This document shows positions 34,344 through 48,220 of a stretch of 64,000 nucleotides of DNA, piece by piece. The notes below the pieces were generated by a model. The model searched no databases. It was not told where the DNA came from and saw only the letters and a program-made list of their open reading frames with translations. A program made the position numbers and the translations under genes. Position 1 is the first letter of the stretch. Every line of letters starts with the position of its first letter. The stretch lies in the NCBI GenBank assembly GCA_009617715.1, contig VTFK01000122.1, positions 62,001-126,000 of the forward strand, written 5' to 3'. Source of the DNA: Plectrocnemia conspersa. Lineage: Eukaryota; Arthropoda; Insecta; Trichoptera; Polycentropodidae.

Positions 34344-37300
34344 CAATTCTTACAATGTATTTTCAATTGTCAGTGAAGTGTGGACTTTTTATCAAAATCG
34401 AGACATGTTAAAAATAAATTTACAGTTAAGAAAAAAACTATTTTGCTTTTGTAATTTTAAAAAACATAAATTATAATTTAAGTAATAAAATGGACTATAA
34501 AAAAATAAAAAGTAATATAGCTAAATAGTGGACTTTTACTAATTTTAGGCAAAATTTTGCTTATTGCATAATTAACTTGACATCATTTTTTTAAGTGCAT
34601 CACTGATTTCAATATATTCTGTAAAGTCATTATAACTTTAAATCATAACATTTTTATTAAAAAAGATTTAAAAGATTTTGGCGTTAAAGTTCAAGTTTGA
34701 TTTGTCGTAGTTTTTATGAGATATACTTTTTTAAAAAATTCGCTTTAAAAATATCTTGACTATTTTGGCTACCCAGCTTAAACCACCATATTTTTTCAAA
34801 ATAAGTTCCGTTAAATAAAATTTAAGAGCTCCAGTAAAAAATATAGAAAAAGTATTATTTTGTAACATATTTATTAAAAAAAATACATTAACAATAATTT
34901 ATATATGAATTTACAAGCTGAAATTTATCTGATTCTTGCAGCTTTTGTTAGGATGACTTTTTACATTTAAATTGTAATTATTTAAAAAAAATCTAATCAA
35001 AACCCTAAACCATTTTTAATATTAAAAAAAAAATTAAAGTCTATATTTATATGGCATTTAAAGCTTTTATTTGTCATTTCAAAGTCAAATGTCCAACCTT
35101 GGCATTGCTGGCCCATTTCAGCATTCTATTTTATTTTAAATAACTGGGGTTATATAGAGATTTCACTATTTTTGTTGAAGGTTTTTTACTAGACGGTTCT
35201 AAAAATATATTTCAGCTTTTTATAAGACTCACAATAAAACACCTGGTGTATATCGGTATGTGTAATTCATTTTTTTATGGTTTCTGATTTAGAATTTTTT
35301 ATAAAAGATTGATCGAGTTCTTTAAAGTTATTTTTTTAACAAAGTGATGTTAAAAAAATGTTTACTGATTTTGTTTAGATTTAGTCTTGCAAATTTAAAC
35401 TTAAATTTTTTTTTGGTATTTATAGTATGTAATCAATATATACTTTTGTGTTTTTTTTTAAGATACTTAATGGTACAGGCTCGTTATACAATAAATTTAC
35501 TATTATTTATAATTACGTGACAATGATTTATTTCAAAATTGCCCTTAGTTATTCAGAGAAATTCACAAAAATTGTTTATCCTTGCTTTCAGATTTCATAT
35601 ATAATAAATACCAGTTAAAACCATATGCTAAAATGTAAATAGCTTGGGAATATTTATGCAATATTTTGATTTATCTTAATATTATACGCAATATTGTATA
35701 TTATCTACTTTATGAAAGCGTAATTTTATTACCAGGAATAAATATATATTTATATGTTTGCTTGAATTTATCGTTAATTACATAAACATGTGCTGCGTTT
35801 ACACTTCTCCAAATCTATAAGTTATTCTTAAGTTCTTCAGACGCGTCAAAATAAAGTTGCTTACAAGAATCACGGTAATTAATGAACATAACTTTCTTAC
35901 GGCGTAGATGCCTAATCGATCAAATTTTTACTTAACGCATTCCAAAGCGTATTGAACAACTTTTTATATTGAATGCGAATAGTGTATGTAGCTCCAAACT
36001 CAATGGCAAAAAAATCCGAACGATGTTTACCTTTGAGAAATTTCACCTGGACAGCTGATTGTGATTGATTCTCGTGCGGGAGAGCTTTTATGAGTCGAAG
36101 TGTTATTGGGATATCAACCCTTCACAGGCAAATTTACGTTTAGGTTAAGAAAGCAACCCCCGCCATAAAATAGGCTTTAACATACTATATTGAAAGTTTA
36201 CATTAAAATTGAATAAACTAATCCTCTTTTTTTAATTAAGAAAAGATTGTCATGTCTCTCAGTGTTTGTATTCTGATCTATGTGTGGTGCTACTTGAAAT
36301 TAATTTAATGGAAAACTATTTATGGCTTTTCTCGACGGGTTTCTTGGCAAAGTTAAGCTTAAATTTTAATCGAAACACCCGAAGCGGGCGTTTGACGCAT
36401 GGGTGTGAATGATATCGTACAACTTTCCACGTTAACGTAAGTCAATACTAAATTTAAACGTAACAAAATGTAATTTTAAAATAATAATAAAATAATTTTA
36501 ATTGACTCTCTTTTAAAAAAAAAAAAAATTTTATTTGACATTTTTGCGATCATTAATTTGTTTTACAAGTAATACAAGTTAAACCACAAATAATTCACGT
36601 TGTTAGATCAAAGCGATCAAATAAATTAAATCGTTTCAGTTTAACATTTGTGGGATTGAATACTTTCATTGTTAAATAAATTAATTAAAATCTTTGTGTA
36701 CTGATTAAATATAAAGTTAATTGAAGTTAAAAGTAAAAGGTAAATTTAATTACACTTAATAAAAAAATATCAATTTATTTTATAGCTAGTTAATAAATAT
36801 TTGATGTAATTCTTGATCATAATATCTATAATTGCTTAAAATATATTTCAATATATTTTCACACAGTAAAATCATTGTGTTTTTATTAAAAACAATCGAA
36901 ACATATTGCGTCAAAGCTGACGCATTTTACAACTGTGTGCTTAATATTTTATGCCAATGCATTTTACAGTTTTTCAAACTGTGTGCTAATAATATACATA
37001 TTAAATTATATAACATACTCATACTAGTATATATAAACTAAGAATTCTTTTAAATATTCCCCACATGGTTGAGCTTAGAAATCATCGTATTTTGTTAATG
37101 GCTGCTTTGAATAATTATGTGCTGAATTTTAATCACTATCTCAAGTTCTTCCACATATAGCCCTGTTTCTAAGTAACATTGAGAAGAGATATGTTCTCTA
37201 ATAGTTAAGATATAAAACCGCTTGATTTTTTATGAGGATGTTTAAGAAACATTACTGTTTAAAAGTTCGTATTTAAATATATATCTTTTCTTTAAGGCTA

Positions 37301-39105
37301 TACTACACAAGAGTTCATTCTCAAGAACAAAGAATACGCCCTGACCTTCGAGTCTTCAGGGTTTATTTTTGTTAAGACGGCTTCTGTGATTTTCGATGGA
37401 GTTCGGGCTTAGCATGTTCCTATGAATTTAGTAATCTCGAGCTCTTGAAGTTTTGATGCATTGAACTTTAAAGTGTATGTTTCAGTGTGAATGTGAGTAG
37501 AAGTGTTAGAGAAAGACTCTGAAGAAGTATCTGAGAAAGTGACAATATATATGTACGAAGCATCTAATTACAAAAAGATTATCTTTTCTGAAAATTTTTG
37601 TATACCTTGAGATTTTTAAATTCATGTCGAGTACTTTTATTTAATAAAAAAAAAAGTTTTCTCACGGTGGTGTCCCATTTAAAAAAAAATATTTTTTCAA
37701 ATCACTTGCCGAAACTGGCTTTGTTACCGGTGCTTATGATTTATTACCAATATTATTATTATTATCACGCCTGTAATTTTTGCTAAAAACTCTTAGACTC
37801 AACAATTTAGTCTATTTAGTAGGTAGTACAAATGTTGAATGAAAGGGTGGTTTAATTATTTAATCCAACATAAGTATTAATAAAATATAACATTATACAA
37901 TGCACATTTTTAAGTTTCATTTAAAATTAATATTTTATGGGATATTTTCATCTTTTGTGACATTTTGGTAAGTAACTCCATTTGCCAATAATCCAGAAAC
38001 TCTTTCAAAAAATTTATATTACACCTCGAATGAAGCTGATGCAGTATGTTACGTACATATATACTTTTACGGACAACTGTCATCATAACACGCAATGAGG
38101 GTAAATAATTGTTCGAAAAGCAAACACAGCACCGTCACGTATCCTTCAACACCTTTCTACATTATGCAAAGAGCCGTCTCGCACGTTGGGGTGTTTATCA
38201 AATATTTAATTTTCTGTTTTGTTCATCGTGTCCGTGGGTTCAACTATCTCGGCTTAATGGAAAGCGCCAGCCTTCGGGCGATCCATTTTCATTAAGTATG
38301 TAGGCCTCAATATTTAAATGCGACTCGAAAAGCGTTGCGTTTCGACCCCAGGCTTTCATCAGAATTAAGCGTGTGCTCCAAGAGGAAACTGCCCACGATT
38401 GTACCTTTCGTTAGGGGGCCAACTTTCCGAACCGACGACCTACGAATGCTAAACATCCACTTTGCAAAAGTGGCAACAGATGCCGCCGCCAACTTTGGGT
38501 CATTTATCACGGATACGCTATTTTTTCATCCTTAGCAGTCTTTAAATCGCTTCCGAACTTTTAATGTTGGCAAATCTGTATTAACTTAGATCGTAAAGTG
38601 ATTTTAATAGAGATTGTTGCTTTTATCTCTTGTGTATTAGTTTGCTCTATAAATTATGCGATAGTTAAATTAAATGCTAGTAAAAGCTTATGATAATGTT
38701 AATATTAACCACTTTAAGCTACTGATATTTACGTAAAGTATAATTGGTACATCAGTTAAAAAAAGCTAATATAAAAAGTACTTAATATGAACGTTCAAAA
38801 GCTCATTTCATTTAGTAAACATTATTAAAAATATATCTTGCCTTAATTAGTGTCGTTATAACTTTAACTTCTTTATTATGTTGTAATACTATACCACAAT
38901 TTTAAGCATGAAAATGGTTATTTTACATTAAAATCTATTCTATCTTAACCATACTTAAATTCTTATTTTGCAATTTCACCTACTTTAAGTTGTATTAAGG
39001 TTAATTAAAAAAAACAATTCTGTAGATATTGTTCTAATTGTGTCAGGATGTTTATTTTTATACAAGAGAATGTAAAATCTTTTTTTTTGTAAAAAAATTT
39101 CAGTT
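34344..39105. other. Long gene-free stretch
   Basis: AT-rich, with chance frames only. The exception is about 38095-38540, which is CpG-rich with open frames on both strands and no domain. That could be conserved non-coding DNA. No transposon ends recognised. Confidence 0.4.
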
Positions 39106-39109
39106 TTAA

Positions 39110-39546
39110 CCCTTTGATTAGTTAGTTAATTTAAACACACTTTGTTAATTTCTTAGTAAACACCTGGGAGTGAGTTAATTTTACATATTATTCCATAATT
39201 ATTTTTGTTGTTATTTATTTATCATTATTTATATTGCATTTAAAGGCAATAACAAAGAAAAAATCAGTGCTTCTCAACGTGTAATAACACTTTTCTAATA
39301 TTAAATTTTGTTGATTTATTTTACATATATTTGATATATTTTTCGGTTTTTGTGGATTTTTTTATATCAATTCAGAGGCTCTTAATATTTTTTTTATAAA
39401 ATAAATATAACATATTTAAGAAAATATTATATAAATATAATGTTTTTTATTTATTCAGTTATATATGTTAATATATAACTATATGGTGTATCACAAAACA
39501 GTGAAAAATCAACCGCCGTACATGTACGGCGATACCGCTCAAAGGG
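39110..39546. mobile_element. TTAA-flanked piggyBac-like MITE
   Basis: TTAA at 39106-39109 then CCCTTTGATTAG; on the right CGCTCAAAGGG then TTAA at 39547-39550. The shared inverted end is only 8 bases (CCCTTTGA). Close to the right end lies a perfect 18-base palindrome, CGCCGTACATGTACGGCG (39514-39531). This right end is repeated, inverted and partial, at 13780-13850, which supports its reality as a mobile edge. The left boundary is less sure. Confidence 0.55.
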
Positions 39547-39627
39547 TTAATAGTAGAAAAGTAAATTATGAATATAGGTTTAACTCTGTATTGCAAATAT
39601 CGTAGCTAGAACATGATTAATGTGAAA

Positions 39628-39890
39628 AAAGAAGCGGCTGCTTCTCGGTCGATAATTGGCGTAGCTCAACTTGGTGCGAGTCGTCCGAGATCAAATATGT
39701 CCCAAGTCAGGAGTAACTGATGGATGTTCTTCTTGAAAGTTAGTTTTGGTAGTGAATGATATGCGTTATGTATACGCTTATATACACTTTATTGAGTGGA
39801 GGAAAACGTGAAGAGGGAAGCCGCTGCTTTCTTGGTCCTTTAAAGCCAATGGTCGCTGTAGCATTACATGGTATCGAATTTAGATGAACT
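39628..39890 (+). repeat. Two copies of the GCGGCTGCTT repeat
   Basis: AAGCGGCTGCTTCTCGGTCG with GGCGTAGCTC at about 39628, and AAGCCGCTGCTTTCTTGGTC at about 39818. Both are related to 14425-14560 and 44463-44530. Diverged, non-coding. Confidence 0.5.
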
Positions 39891-42524
39891 CTCAGGTGCA
39901 AGTTAGAGAGCTCAAGAAAAAGTTGATTATGTAGTTTTGTTGGAAATGAATTTTGAACGAAACTGCAAAAAATATAAATTGTAAAATTTTTCTATTATGT
40001 GATCAGTGATTCAATGGCTTCTTTGTTCCTGATTTTAATTTTTGGTTTTGTTAATAGCTAAAATTTCTTTTGAAAATCTTTTTGTAAATTACAGCTATTT
40101 AATATTTGATTTTAATTTACTAAATACTACAGGAAAATCTAAAAATTATCCGGTCCTAAATATGAAAATTCTAAGCTGCAAATCTTTATTCATATTTTTA
40201 TTATCTGAAAATTTCAGCAGTGTTGGAATATGAGTTTATGAGTGTATTTATATAAGATAATTTATTCACTCACAGTAGGAGTTATTACCATTTTCTTAAA
40301 AAAAATAACTTTTCAAAAGCTTTTAACGCGCTTTATTTATTTTAGTATAACTTAAGCACTCAGATTATTTGTAAATATAAGTGAAAATGCTAGTGAATAA
40401 TTCTGAATTTAGGGTATATATTTTCTTACTTAGTCGCAACCCTGGTTAAACATTTTTTTACTGTTGAATTTAAAGGTATAATCGAATCGTGTTTGATTCA
40501 TTTTTGTAGTGCATCATACTCAATATTTCAGTATGATATTTATTATTGTTATATAATAAAAAAATATTCTATGGTAGCTGTTTTTCATCTTCAGACTTGT
40601 TGAGAAATTGTGTTAATAATTCCTATTCCTTAGTGCAGTCGTAAAATAAGTTTTCGCGAATGGTTATTATGCCTTAGTGCTCACCAGCCTCGGAAACAAT
40701 TACACACAACATAAACACACCCACCGAGGGACTGCGTTAATAGCGGCGTTCGTTATTACGAGTAAATAACGAGCGTTTACTTAGGACTTGGAAGTAAGGG
40801 AAAAAATCTAGATGTATGAGAGATAAGAGTTAACACTTGTAGAAATATTATCCAAAGGACTTATTTATATAGCGCGCGCAGATTTGCACGGCGCAAACTA
40901 CCGCAGATCGATCGCGGAGAATCTGAGCAAATAATGTATTGTTTAGGTTTGTACATGTGTTTGTATTGTTTGATTTTTTCACACACGACTTGTCTGAAGG
41001 AATCGCTTTGGATCTTCATAATAATGTATAAATAAATCTTTTGATCTTGTAGGAAATTATTCGTAGCCGGATTCGAGGGTCGTAAATGAAAAATTTTCTA
41101 CATACGTTGTACAATATATGAAAGAATCTTTCGTTTTGTATAGTATGAAAATGCGCAGTTTTTTTTCAGCGAATAAATTCGTTTGAGCGGACCATTTATT
41201 TAATTTTCAACCAAGCGAAAAACTTAATACAGTATATAAATAAACCACTATATTACGCTTAAGATATTCTAATTAATGGTAAAATACTATCCAGAGCAAT
41301 AATTTTACTACAAGAGTCAAAATTTATTAATTAATAATTTTAGAATTAGTTTTAGCATTAGAAAAATATTTGTAAAACTAAGCAATGAATTTGGTAATAA
41401 TTTGAGTACACTTTACTGAAGATCTTGAACCATTGATGTGTTATCTTTGAATTTTTGTGCTTGTATTTCAATTTAAGGTTGTTTTTATCATAGTCACTGA
41501 TACATTAAATTAGTGGGTAAGTGTACCTTTGCGAAATACTTGTATAATATTTTCTGGTATGAAAATGTCAGTGCTCTTTAATTGTTGTTAGTTGAAGGCT
41601 AATATGCAATTTTAAGGTTATTTTAAAAGGTGTATTATATATTATTTTTATAGCTTTATTTTAAATGAGTTGCAATTTAGAAAAACCGGGCAGGCACATG
41701 TGAAAATCGTTCTATTTAATTGTTTATATATTGGGATTTTATTTATGATAGTTAGCGCTCTTTCTATTAAATATCGGTCTATCGGTCGCAATAGCGGCAA
41801 GCCATTTCGATTTAAGCTTCTAGTCCAGATGTAAGTTCATGTATTTAACGCTTGTCTTCCATTTTATGTTATTACCCTTTTCAAAGGTGATGGAGGAGTT
41901 TTTTTATGTTTTATAAAAATAATTACTTCTGTTTTAATTCAGTTGATTTTAATTTTCTTTCTCTTACAATATTTAATTCAGGTTTCAAAAGATTTTTGTA
42001 ATTAATTTGCGATTGCTTTAAAACCATAAACTCTTGTTAAAATACAATATAATGAGTAACGGTCCGAGCAAAATTCCAGCTAGAATTTTACGCGGTTTTG
42101 AGTGTATAATATTTAGTGAAACAATATAGCTTATTGTTTTTGGTTGAAGCGTACTGAGAAAAAATGGTCGGGTGTTTTGTATTTGCATAGTTTAGGAAGC
42201 AACCTTCAGAAAACAATGATTCCGGGCCTCATAACAAAAATGGCATTTATATATTTTTTAACATCGTAGAATGATTTCTTGAATAAATAAAATATATACG
42301 AGTTGACCTTTCTATGCTAAAAATATAAATGCTACAAACAAATTAGCCACCGTTGCAACATATTTTATGCGAAATATTTTAGTTAGGCATTAAACATATT
42401 TACCTGATAATTAGTCGTGTTTTCTTTGCTGCTCAGTGTTGCTATATAGTGAATTTCAAGTCCAGGTCAAAAGCAATACAATCGTGCCATCGCCGTGAAA
42501 ACGATTTATTATAGAGAATCGAAT
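39891..42524. other. Gene-free stretch
   Basis: Mostly AT-rich. A CpG-rich patch occurs at about 40680-40930. No gene or clear repeat recognised, other than an outlying copy of the hairpin's inner sequence at about 42468-42500 (AAAAGCAATACAATCGTGCC). Confidence 0.4.
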
Positions 42525-42746
42525 AAAGTACATCTAAACCGAATTTTGCCCAATAGGAGAGCTCAAAAACAATTATCACTTCTCAGAAGTCAAAATTCAC
42601 GCCAAAAGCAATAAAATCATGCCGTCGCCGTCGCAGTGGGAACGCCGACACGATTTTATTGCTTTTGACGTGAATTTTTGACTTCTGAGAAGTGATAATA
42701 GTTTTTGCCCTCTCCTATTGACCAAAATTCGGTTTGAATATACTTT
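42525..42746. repeat. Near-perfect long hairpin, arms about 96 bases
   Basis: The left arm (42525-42620) contains CCGAATTTTG, CAATAGGAGAG, TTATCACTTCTCAGAAGTCA and AAAAGCAATAAAATC. The right arm (42651-42746) is its inverted copy with only a handful of mismatches. The loop of about 30 bases holds CCGTCGCCGTCGCAGTGGGA. A transcript in either direction would fold into a long duplex. It carries no coding frame of its own; an open frame at 42597-42788 is a by-product. Probably a MITE or foldback insertion. Confidence 0.9.
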
Positions 42747-42908
42747 GATCAACCCTCTTATATTAATATCGGTAGGGGTAGCTAACATATTTTTAATGCA
42801 TAGTGTAATATTGAAATGCAGACAAACTATGGAGCATTATTTGAGATGCGATGTCTTTCTGTACTTATTCTTCCGCTTATTTTCTCTTGAGAGATGAGTT
42901 GTCTTAGT

Positions 42909-43115
42909 TTGTATTTTGGACTTGATCTAATAAAAGTTCTAAAACTTAGTTTTATACCTTTCATTAGGTTAGGTTTGGGTTTGAACAGCAAATGTACGTT
43001 TCGCAACTGTCAAATTGCACCTCATAGACATTTTTGAGCAGCATATTAGCGCTTATCAGTTAAATTATATTTTCACTAGTAGAAATATATATTTAATGTA
43101 TTTGGACTTTACTAG
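42909..43115 (+). repeat. Dispersed repeat, copy 2
   Basis: Same order of shared words as 1836-2040 (ATAAAAGTTCTAAAACT, TTTCATTAGGTTAGGTTTGG, TATTTTCACTAGTAGAAATA), with the interior more diverged. Confidence 0.6.
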
Positions 43116-44462
43116 TGTCCCGAAAAATGCACATTCATATGGTAATAACTAATCGGAATTGTAGGATCCTTTTCGAGTCGTTTTATCGGATTAATTTTAG
43201 CTGTTTTCAAATGGTTAGGAAATATTTTTAAGCAATAAATGCAAATTTCAGTAGTTTAATCAAAGCGTTATTCAATCTTTTATTTTACATTTTCTTATTG
43301 ATATTTAAAATTTTCCGTGCGCGAAGTTTATTGATGTATATTTTATATATAGTCTACTGTTGTTTGTTGTAGTCGTTTTTATATTTTTTTGTGTGAAAGT
43401 AAACGCGATCAAATTCATCTTTATTACCTTAAAACGCTAGATCGGTAAAATTTTGCATATTAAACAGATTATTTTATTTTAAAGTCAAAAATACCAATTT
43501 ATATTACACGATAAAAAAAATTAATAATCAAATAAATTTTGAAATACATCGTGTTAGCATTTGACTGAATTTCACTTAATATATTTTATGTAAAGTGAAC
43601 TTTGTTAAATAATTGAGTCCAATAATATAATTTAACGTTCAAAAAGTTTAACTAATGTAGTTAGAATTCACCAAAAACTTTTATAAACATTTTGGCAAAT
43701 CATCATTAAAAAATCAGTAACAATTAAGGGTTAAGAAATATAAATTTAACTGTGCTTATAATTTTTAACATATGTTCCTAATAATATTGCATGCATGTTT
43801 AACATTGCTTATTGCATGTTTATTAAATTTATATAGCGATGATTAAATCTAACCGATAGAGTAACGACGCCACAAAATTAACAAGCTGCGCCGTATTTTA
43901 TGATTAACCCGAGAACAATTTCGGCGAGAATTAATAGTGTCACGGGAAATAGTGAACACGTGAGATAACCCTAATCCAAAAGGGAACTACGGGATAATAA
44001 AATAATTATTGAGCAAGGAGATTCACGGGATCACGAATGAAAACCAATTATTGAGCTGTAAGAGCGTTTGATTAAAAGCACCCCGCATCAATGTGTGTGA
44101 TGATTTAATTAACACTCCAAGTTATATAATATTAGCTATGTTTATATAAACAATTTAAAAGGTTTACGCGTTTATGAAGTTTTTTTGAGTTTTGCATAGA
44201 TACTATTGATATGTATTTTTAATAATCTAATATTTATTCATATAAACATACTTATTATTGTATATTTATTATCGCTCTTCAGTGTCTATATCTTAAATAC
44301 ATAAGAACATAAATTTATAAATCAACTGGGCACTAAAACTGGATTAATGGATGCTTATCTTTAGCTTTGAAATTAAATAATCTGTCATTAAATATATCTA
44401 GCCATATCCAAAGATTGAGTTAAATTTTGGATTTTGAACGTCATAGCTGTAACAAGGTTGAA
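43116..44462. other. Gene-free AT-rich stretch
   Basis: Nothing recognisable. The 43850-44060 part is less AT-rich, without coding signal. Confidence 0.45.
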
Positions 44463-44530
44463 GGGAAGAGGGAAGCGGCTGTTTTTTGATCGATTTTTAA
44501 CGTAGTTCTACGGTTTATTTTAGATGTGAA
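44463..44530 (+). repeat. Diverged copy of the GCGGCTG repeat
   Basis: GGGAAGAGGGAAGCGGCTG then AACGTAGTTCTACGG, related to the copies at 14425 and 39628-39890. Confidence 0.4.
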
Positions 44531-45686
44531 TTATTAGCGTTTATATAAGTTTTGTCAAAATGGAGCAGGTTCTTTTGTTTGTTTATTCCAGACAGGCTGA
44601 GTAATGCGTGTGATAATTGTATATTTGTTTATTTTTGTCGTCTTCCATATAATAATCATTGCACAGCCGTAAATATTTAAATATGTAGAACTTTGGCAAC
44701 ACTGCACTTGTCTTTATCACATTCTACTTGCTGCGATCGTACTGCGGGGATAATAATTACTCGAAATCCCTGATCATGTATAAAAGCACTTGATGGCGAG
44801 TTGCAATTTTGTTAATTGCGCTTTTAACACGTATGTGCGATAAGACTTTTTCTCACGGTCAATGCGTCAATTTCAATTAGTGCTTTCAATACTTCGTTTT
44901 GTAAAGACAGTGCCATTTCATAGAATTTTAATTTAAGGAACATCTTAAATACATGTTATATGTAATGTTACTTTATTTTGTATATTGTATCGTATATAAA
45001 AAATCGTTAAACGGAAAAGCAACACAAAGCTTAAAAGTGACATTATTCTAATATGGCATTATTAATGTTTCGAGAAAACCCTACAATTAATAACAAGCGT
45101 AAAATTAAATACGAGGACCGCATATTTAACCAAAAATCGGAAAAGAAATACTTCTGCATTAAATTGAATAGTGACATTAATAATCTTGTTTGATAAAAAA
45201 CAGTGAGTGTTTGCAAATAACAATTTTTTTTAATACTTATTATTTGTTGCATTTTATGAAGCTTCTTTAAAAACATTAAGATTAGTATAAAAAGGTGTAT
45301 TATACAATATTTATTTTGGATGACTAACAAAAAATATCCATCAGTTTGAGCTTGAGCAAACTTCAGTTGAAATTTTACGTAGTATCGATTGAGAACAGAG
45401 CTTGGATACATTGCATATTTCAAATGGGATGATCCTTACCCTTAAACCTAACCTAATCTATAGCATGCAGTTAGTAAGAGAATGCGTTAGTGATTTTTGT
45501 AAAGTTTAAAATTGTATTTGTGTTGTGTAAGTAGTTGAGCGTAAGATAAATTTGTGCCGGAACAATTCCAATGCATGTGACTAAGCTCGATATAGTCCGA
45601 AAATGTGCTATTAATAAAAAAATGTCTCCAGCTGCAGCTGCGTGCATATTTGATAAGTTAAATTAGCTCAGCAATAAATATGATTA
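44531..45686. other. Gene-free stretch with one long chance frame
   Basis: The minus strand is open for about 125 codons at 45043-45423 with Leu/Ile/Phe-rich sequence, its first in-frame ATG a few codons in. No domain is recognised and the composition is what AT-rich DNA gives by chance. Treated as non-coding. Confidence 0.4.
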
Positions 45687-48220
45687 ATATATTTGTAATA
45701 TATTTTTAATAACCAATGAAAGCAAAACTGTAAAATATATCGAAAAATAATCTATATTTACATGTAGATGTAAATTTTGTAATTTAAAGAATAATAATAA
45801 TATCCTTAAATAGACGAACAACGATGCCCGATATTAATTATTGATTATTATGATTTCTTAAGCTTAAATAGATTTATTTAATAATAATAAAATCTAATTT
45901 AGCGATTATTGCGCAAACGAAAATTGTGCACACGAAAATTCCACACAGCAAAAATTCAGAATATATGTGATGGTTTGCTTATCATATATATTTTACTTTT
46001 AATTCCAGTTATTGTAATTTCATATCATATAAAATAACATATCTTATTTATTAAGCTCTTGTGTTTTACATAGAAGCTAAATAAGTAAGATATGTTATTT
46101 AATAGGATATGCAATTAACTGTTCTTGCTGATTGTAAAAGATTTTCAGACAAAATAAAAGTCTACTATTTAATAAATTGTTTATTGTTTTTTCGTAGTTT
46201 TTGCTTTCTTGTAAAGTTTTTTGGAGGAGAAATAGTGACGTTTAGGAATTAGATTCATTTAGTAGTATTTTTATTTAAATTATTTTTATAATTACATAGT
46301 TATTACAAATGATATGAATGATCGCCGGATGAGGACCCGCCGGTCGTCGGCCGTCGCACTCAAGAGTAAATATTGCCCACGTCAGTGTGTCAACTAATTT
46401 GTTGTCCAAATTTATTTTTTGGAATAACGAAATTATATAGTTATTCAATTCTAACTTTTAATCTATTCTTCATTTTATCAGTGCATAATTGAATTTTTGC
46501 GATAAGCATATTTTTCAGGAAACCACTGCTTATAAAATTAATTTCAGTAGCTTTTAGGTCCATGTATTTGCATTTTTCAATCTCAGATTAAAAAATAATT
46601 TTCAACCCCAAGACGCATTGCCTGTCGTCGCAACTCGGATCGGAGTAAATCTATTTCGCCCTTACTCGGGAGCAATTCTCACCCGAAACGCAAGAATGAA
46701 GATCTAATCTTGTTTAGTGAATACACATAAAAAACTTTTCCGTACAGCCCCTCCCTTCACCCTCAACCATCAGCTCGAGAGTTCCGAAAGATTAATGCCG
46801 GTAATTTCCTGGCGCAAATAAAATTCGCGATTTCCTACGCGGCTAAAGGGAACAATCGCTAAGAGAGATCTTGCTTTGTAGGTGAGCGAAAAAATGGCCG
46901 GCGTTGGCAATTTGACTCGGGCAATATAAACGGTGGGCTATGTTTAATAGCGGCGATGTGGCACAAGAATCCGGAAATTAAAACGCGAAAATATGTATGA
47001 AATTTTAAGTATGCGCGACGTCCCTTTGACGACACTCGTAGCGTCCGTCGCAACTTCCGGGAAACTTCCGAGAAACTTCCGGACGTCGGACAGTGTTCGA
47101 AGGGAAACGGAACTAGTTTGAAGTCGACTGTGTGCTTCTTTCGTTAACTAGACGACTTTGGTATTTTTACGTGTACAACTATTTTTATATTAATGTGGAG
47201 CTCAAAATATTTGCTATATTTGTTACACGCTGATTTAATTTTTTTTAAAATATATATATATAATATATATTATATAATAGCAGACTGAATCAACACGTAA
47301 CTATTGTCCATCTTATCCCGGATTTATCCCGATTAAGAGGTGAAAGGAGGTATTAGGTCATGAAGTGAATTTATGTTGTCAGACGATTATAATTGCGACC
47401 CACGGGTCATTTTGGCATAATACGTTAATCCTTCAGGACCGTTAAGGGCCGCGGGACGTCCACTCGGGATATTATATTGGACTTGAACTTTCGTACTAAA
47501 TTATTGACCTACCCTGATTTATTCTCTAACACCCCCGCCGCCACTGACAACGTGTCTTGGGTTAATTCTAAAACTCCGGGACGATTTATCTACGCGACCA
47601 AGTACATGAAGTGTGTGGGTTCGCAAATTCAGTTCTGTCATTTGCTCCGAAATGTGGAACACGATGCGAGTAGATTTCAATTAATAAACCTATTAAAGCT
47701 CGGTCGGATCATTTTGATAGTAGTACATTAACTTGTTATAACAGAGAGAGAGAGAGCCGAATGGTACGTACCTTACGTGCCTATGTATGTACCTTAAATT
47801 GTCGCTCTATTCGAAACTGAGAATTCACAATTAGCTGCTATTAATAGAATTCACATAATATGTAATACATGATTTCTTTAATACTATGCATTGAATGACA
47901 TATTCTAATATTTTAATTATGACAAATCACAACCAGTGATAAAAAATAAGTGCCGGAGCGCTGAACTTACACCCCCTCAATTTTTTTTAAATTGATATTT
48001 TAAAATATTTAAATTTTTTTAATGTTTTTGTCAGAATATAAAAACTTATCTCAACATTTCAGTAATGTATTATAGAATTTTTCTAATGTAATATGTTTAT
48101 TTTTACTATCCTCTTTCATGATTGCTACAGACTAAAGTGTTATCAAGGAATCACTGATAACTTATCAGTCTTCGCATTTGTTTTCATAAATAAAGTTTAA
48201 TAAATTAATCTAATTTATTT
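45687..48220 (+). repeat. Duplicated block A, copy 1 (A1)
   Basis: About 2.53 kb, nearly identical to A2 (48496-51040) throughout, including a hairpin at 46034-46098, a CpG-rich core at about 46600-47110 and an AG-rich microsatellite at about 47744. Differences are mostly one- or two-base indels, many in homopolymers. No coding frame keeps its reading between copies: one 63-64 codon minus-strand frame near 46859 is altered in A2. A1 runs at 48213-48220 straight into the A-rich tail of a minus-strand LINE fragment. Confidence 0.95.
46034..46098. repeat. Hairpin with 24-base arms in block A
   Basis: ATAACATATCTTATTTATTAAGCT (24 bases, 46034-46057) pairs with 46075-46098, with two mismatches. 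The same hairpin is kept, with more indels, in A2 at about 48862-48922. Confidence 0.7.

Noticed and set aside
38095..38535. Overlapping 60-67 codon frames on both strands
   Set aside because: Open frames on both strands reflect lower AT content. No splice sites or conserved residues are evident.
45043..45423. A 126-codon open frame on the minus strand
   Set aside because: It starts at TTG, has no domain, is dominated by Leu, Ile, Phe and Lys, and fits chance translation of AT-rich DNA.
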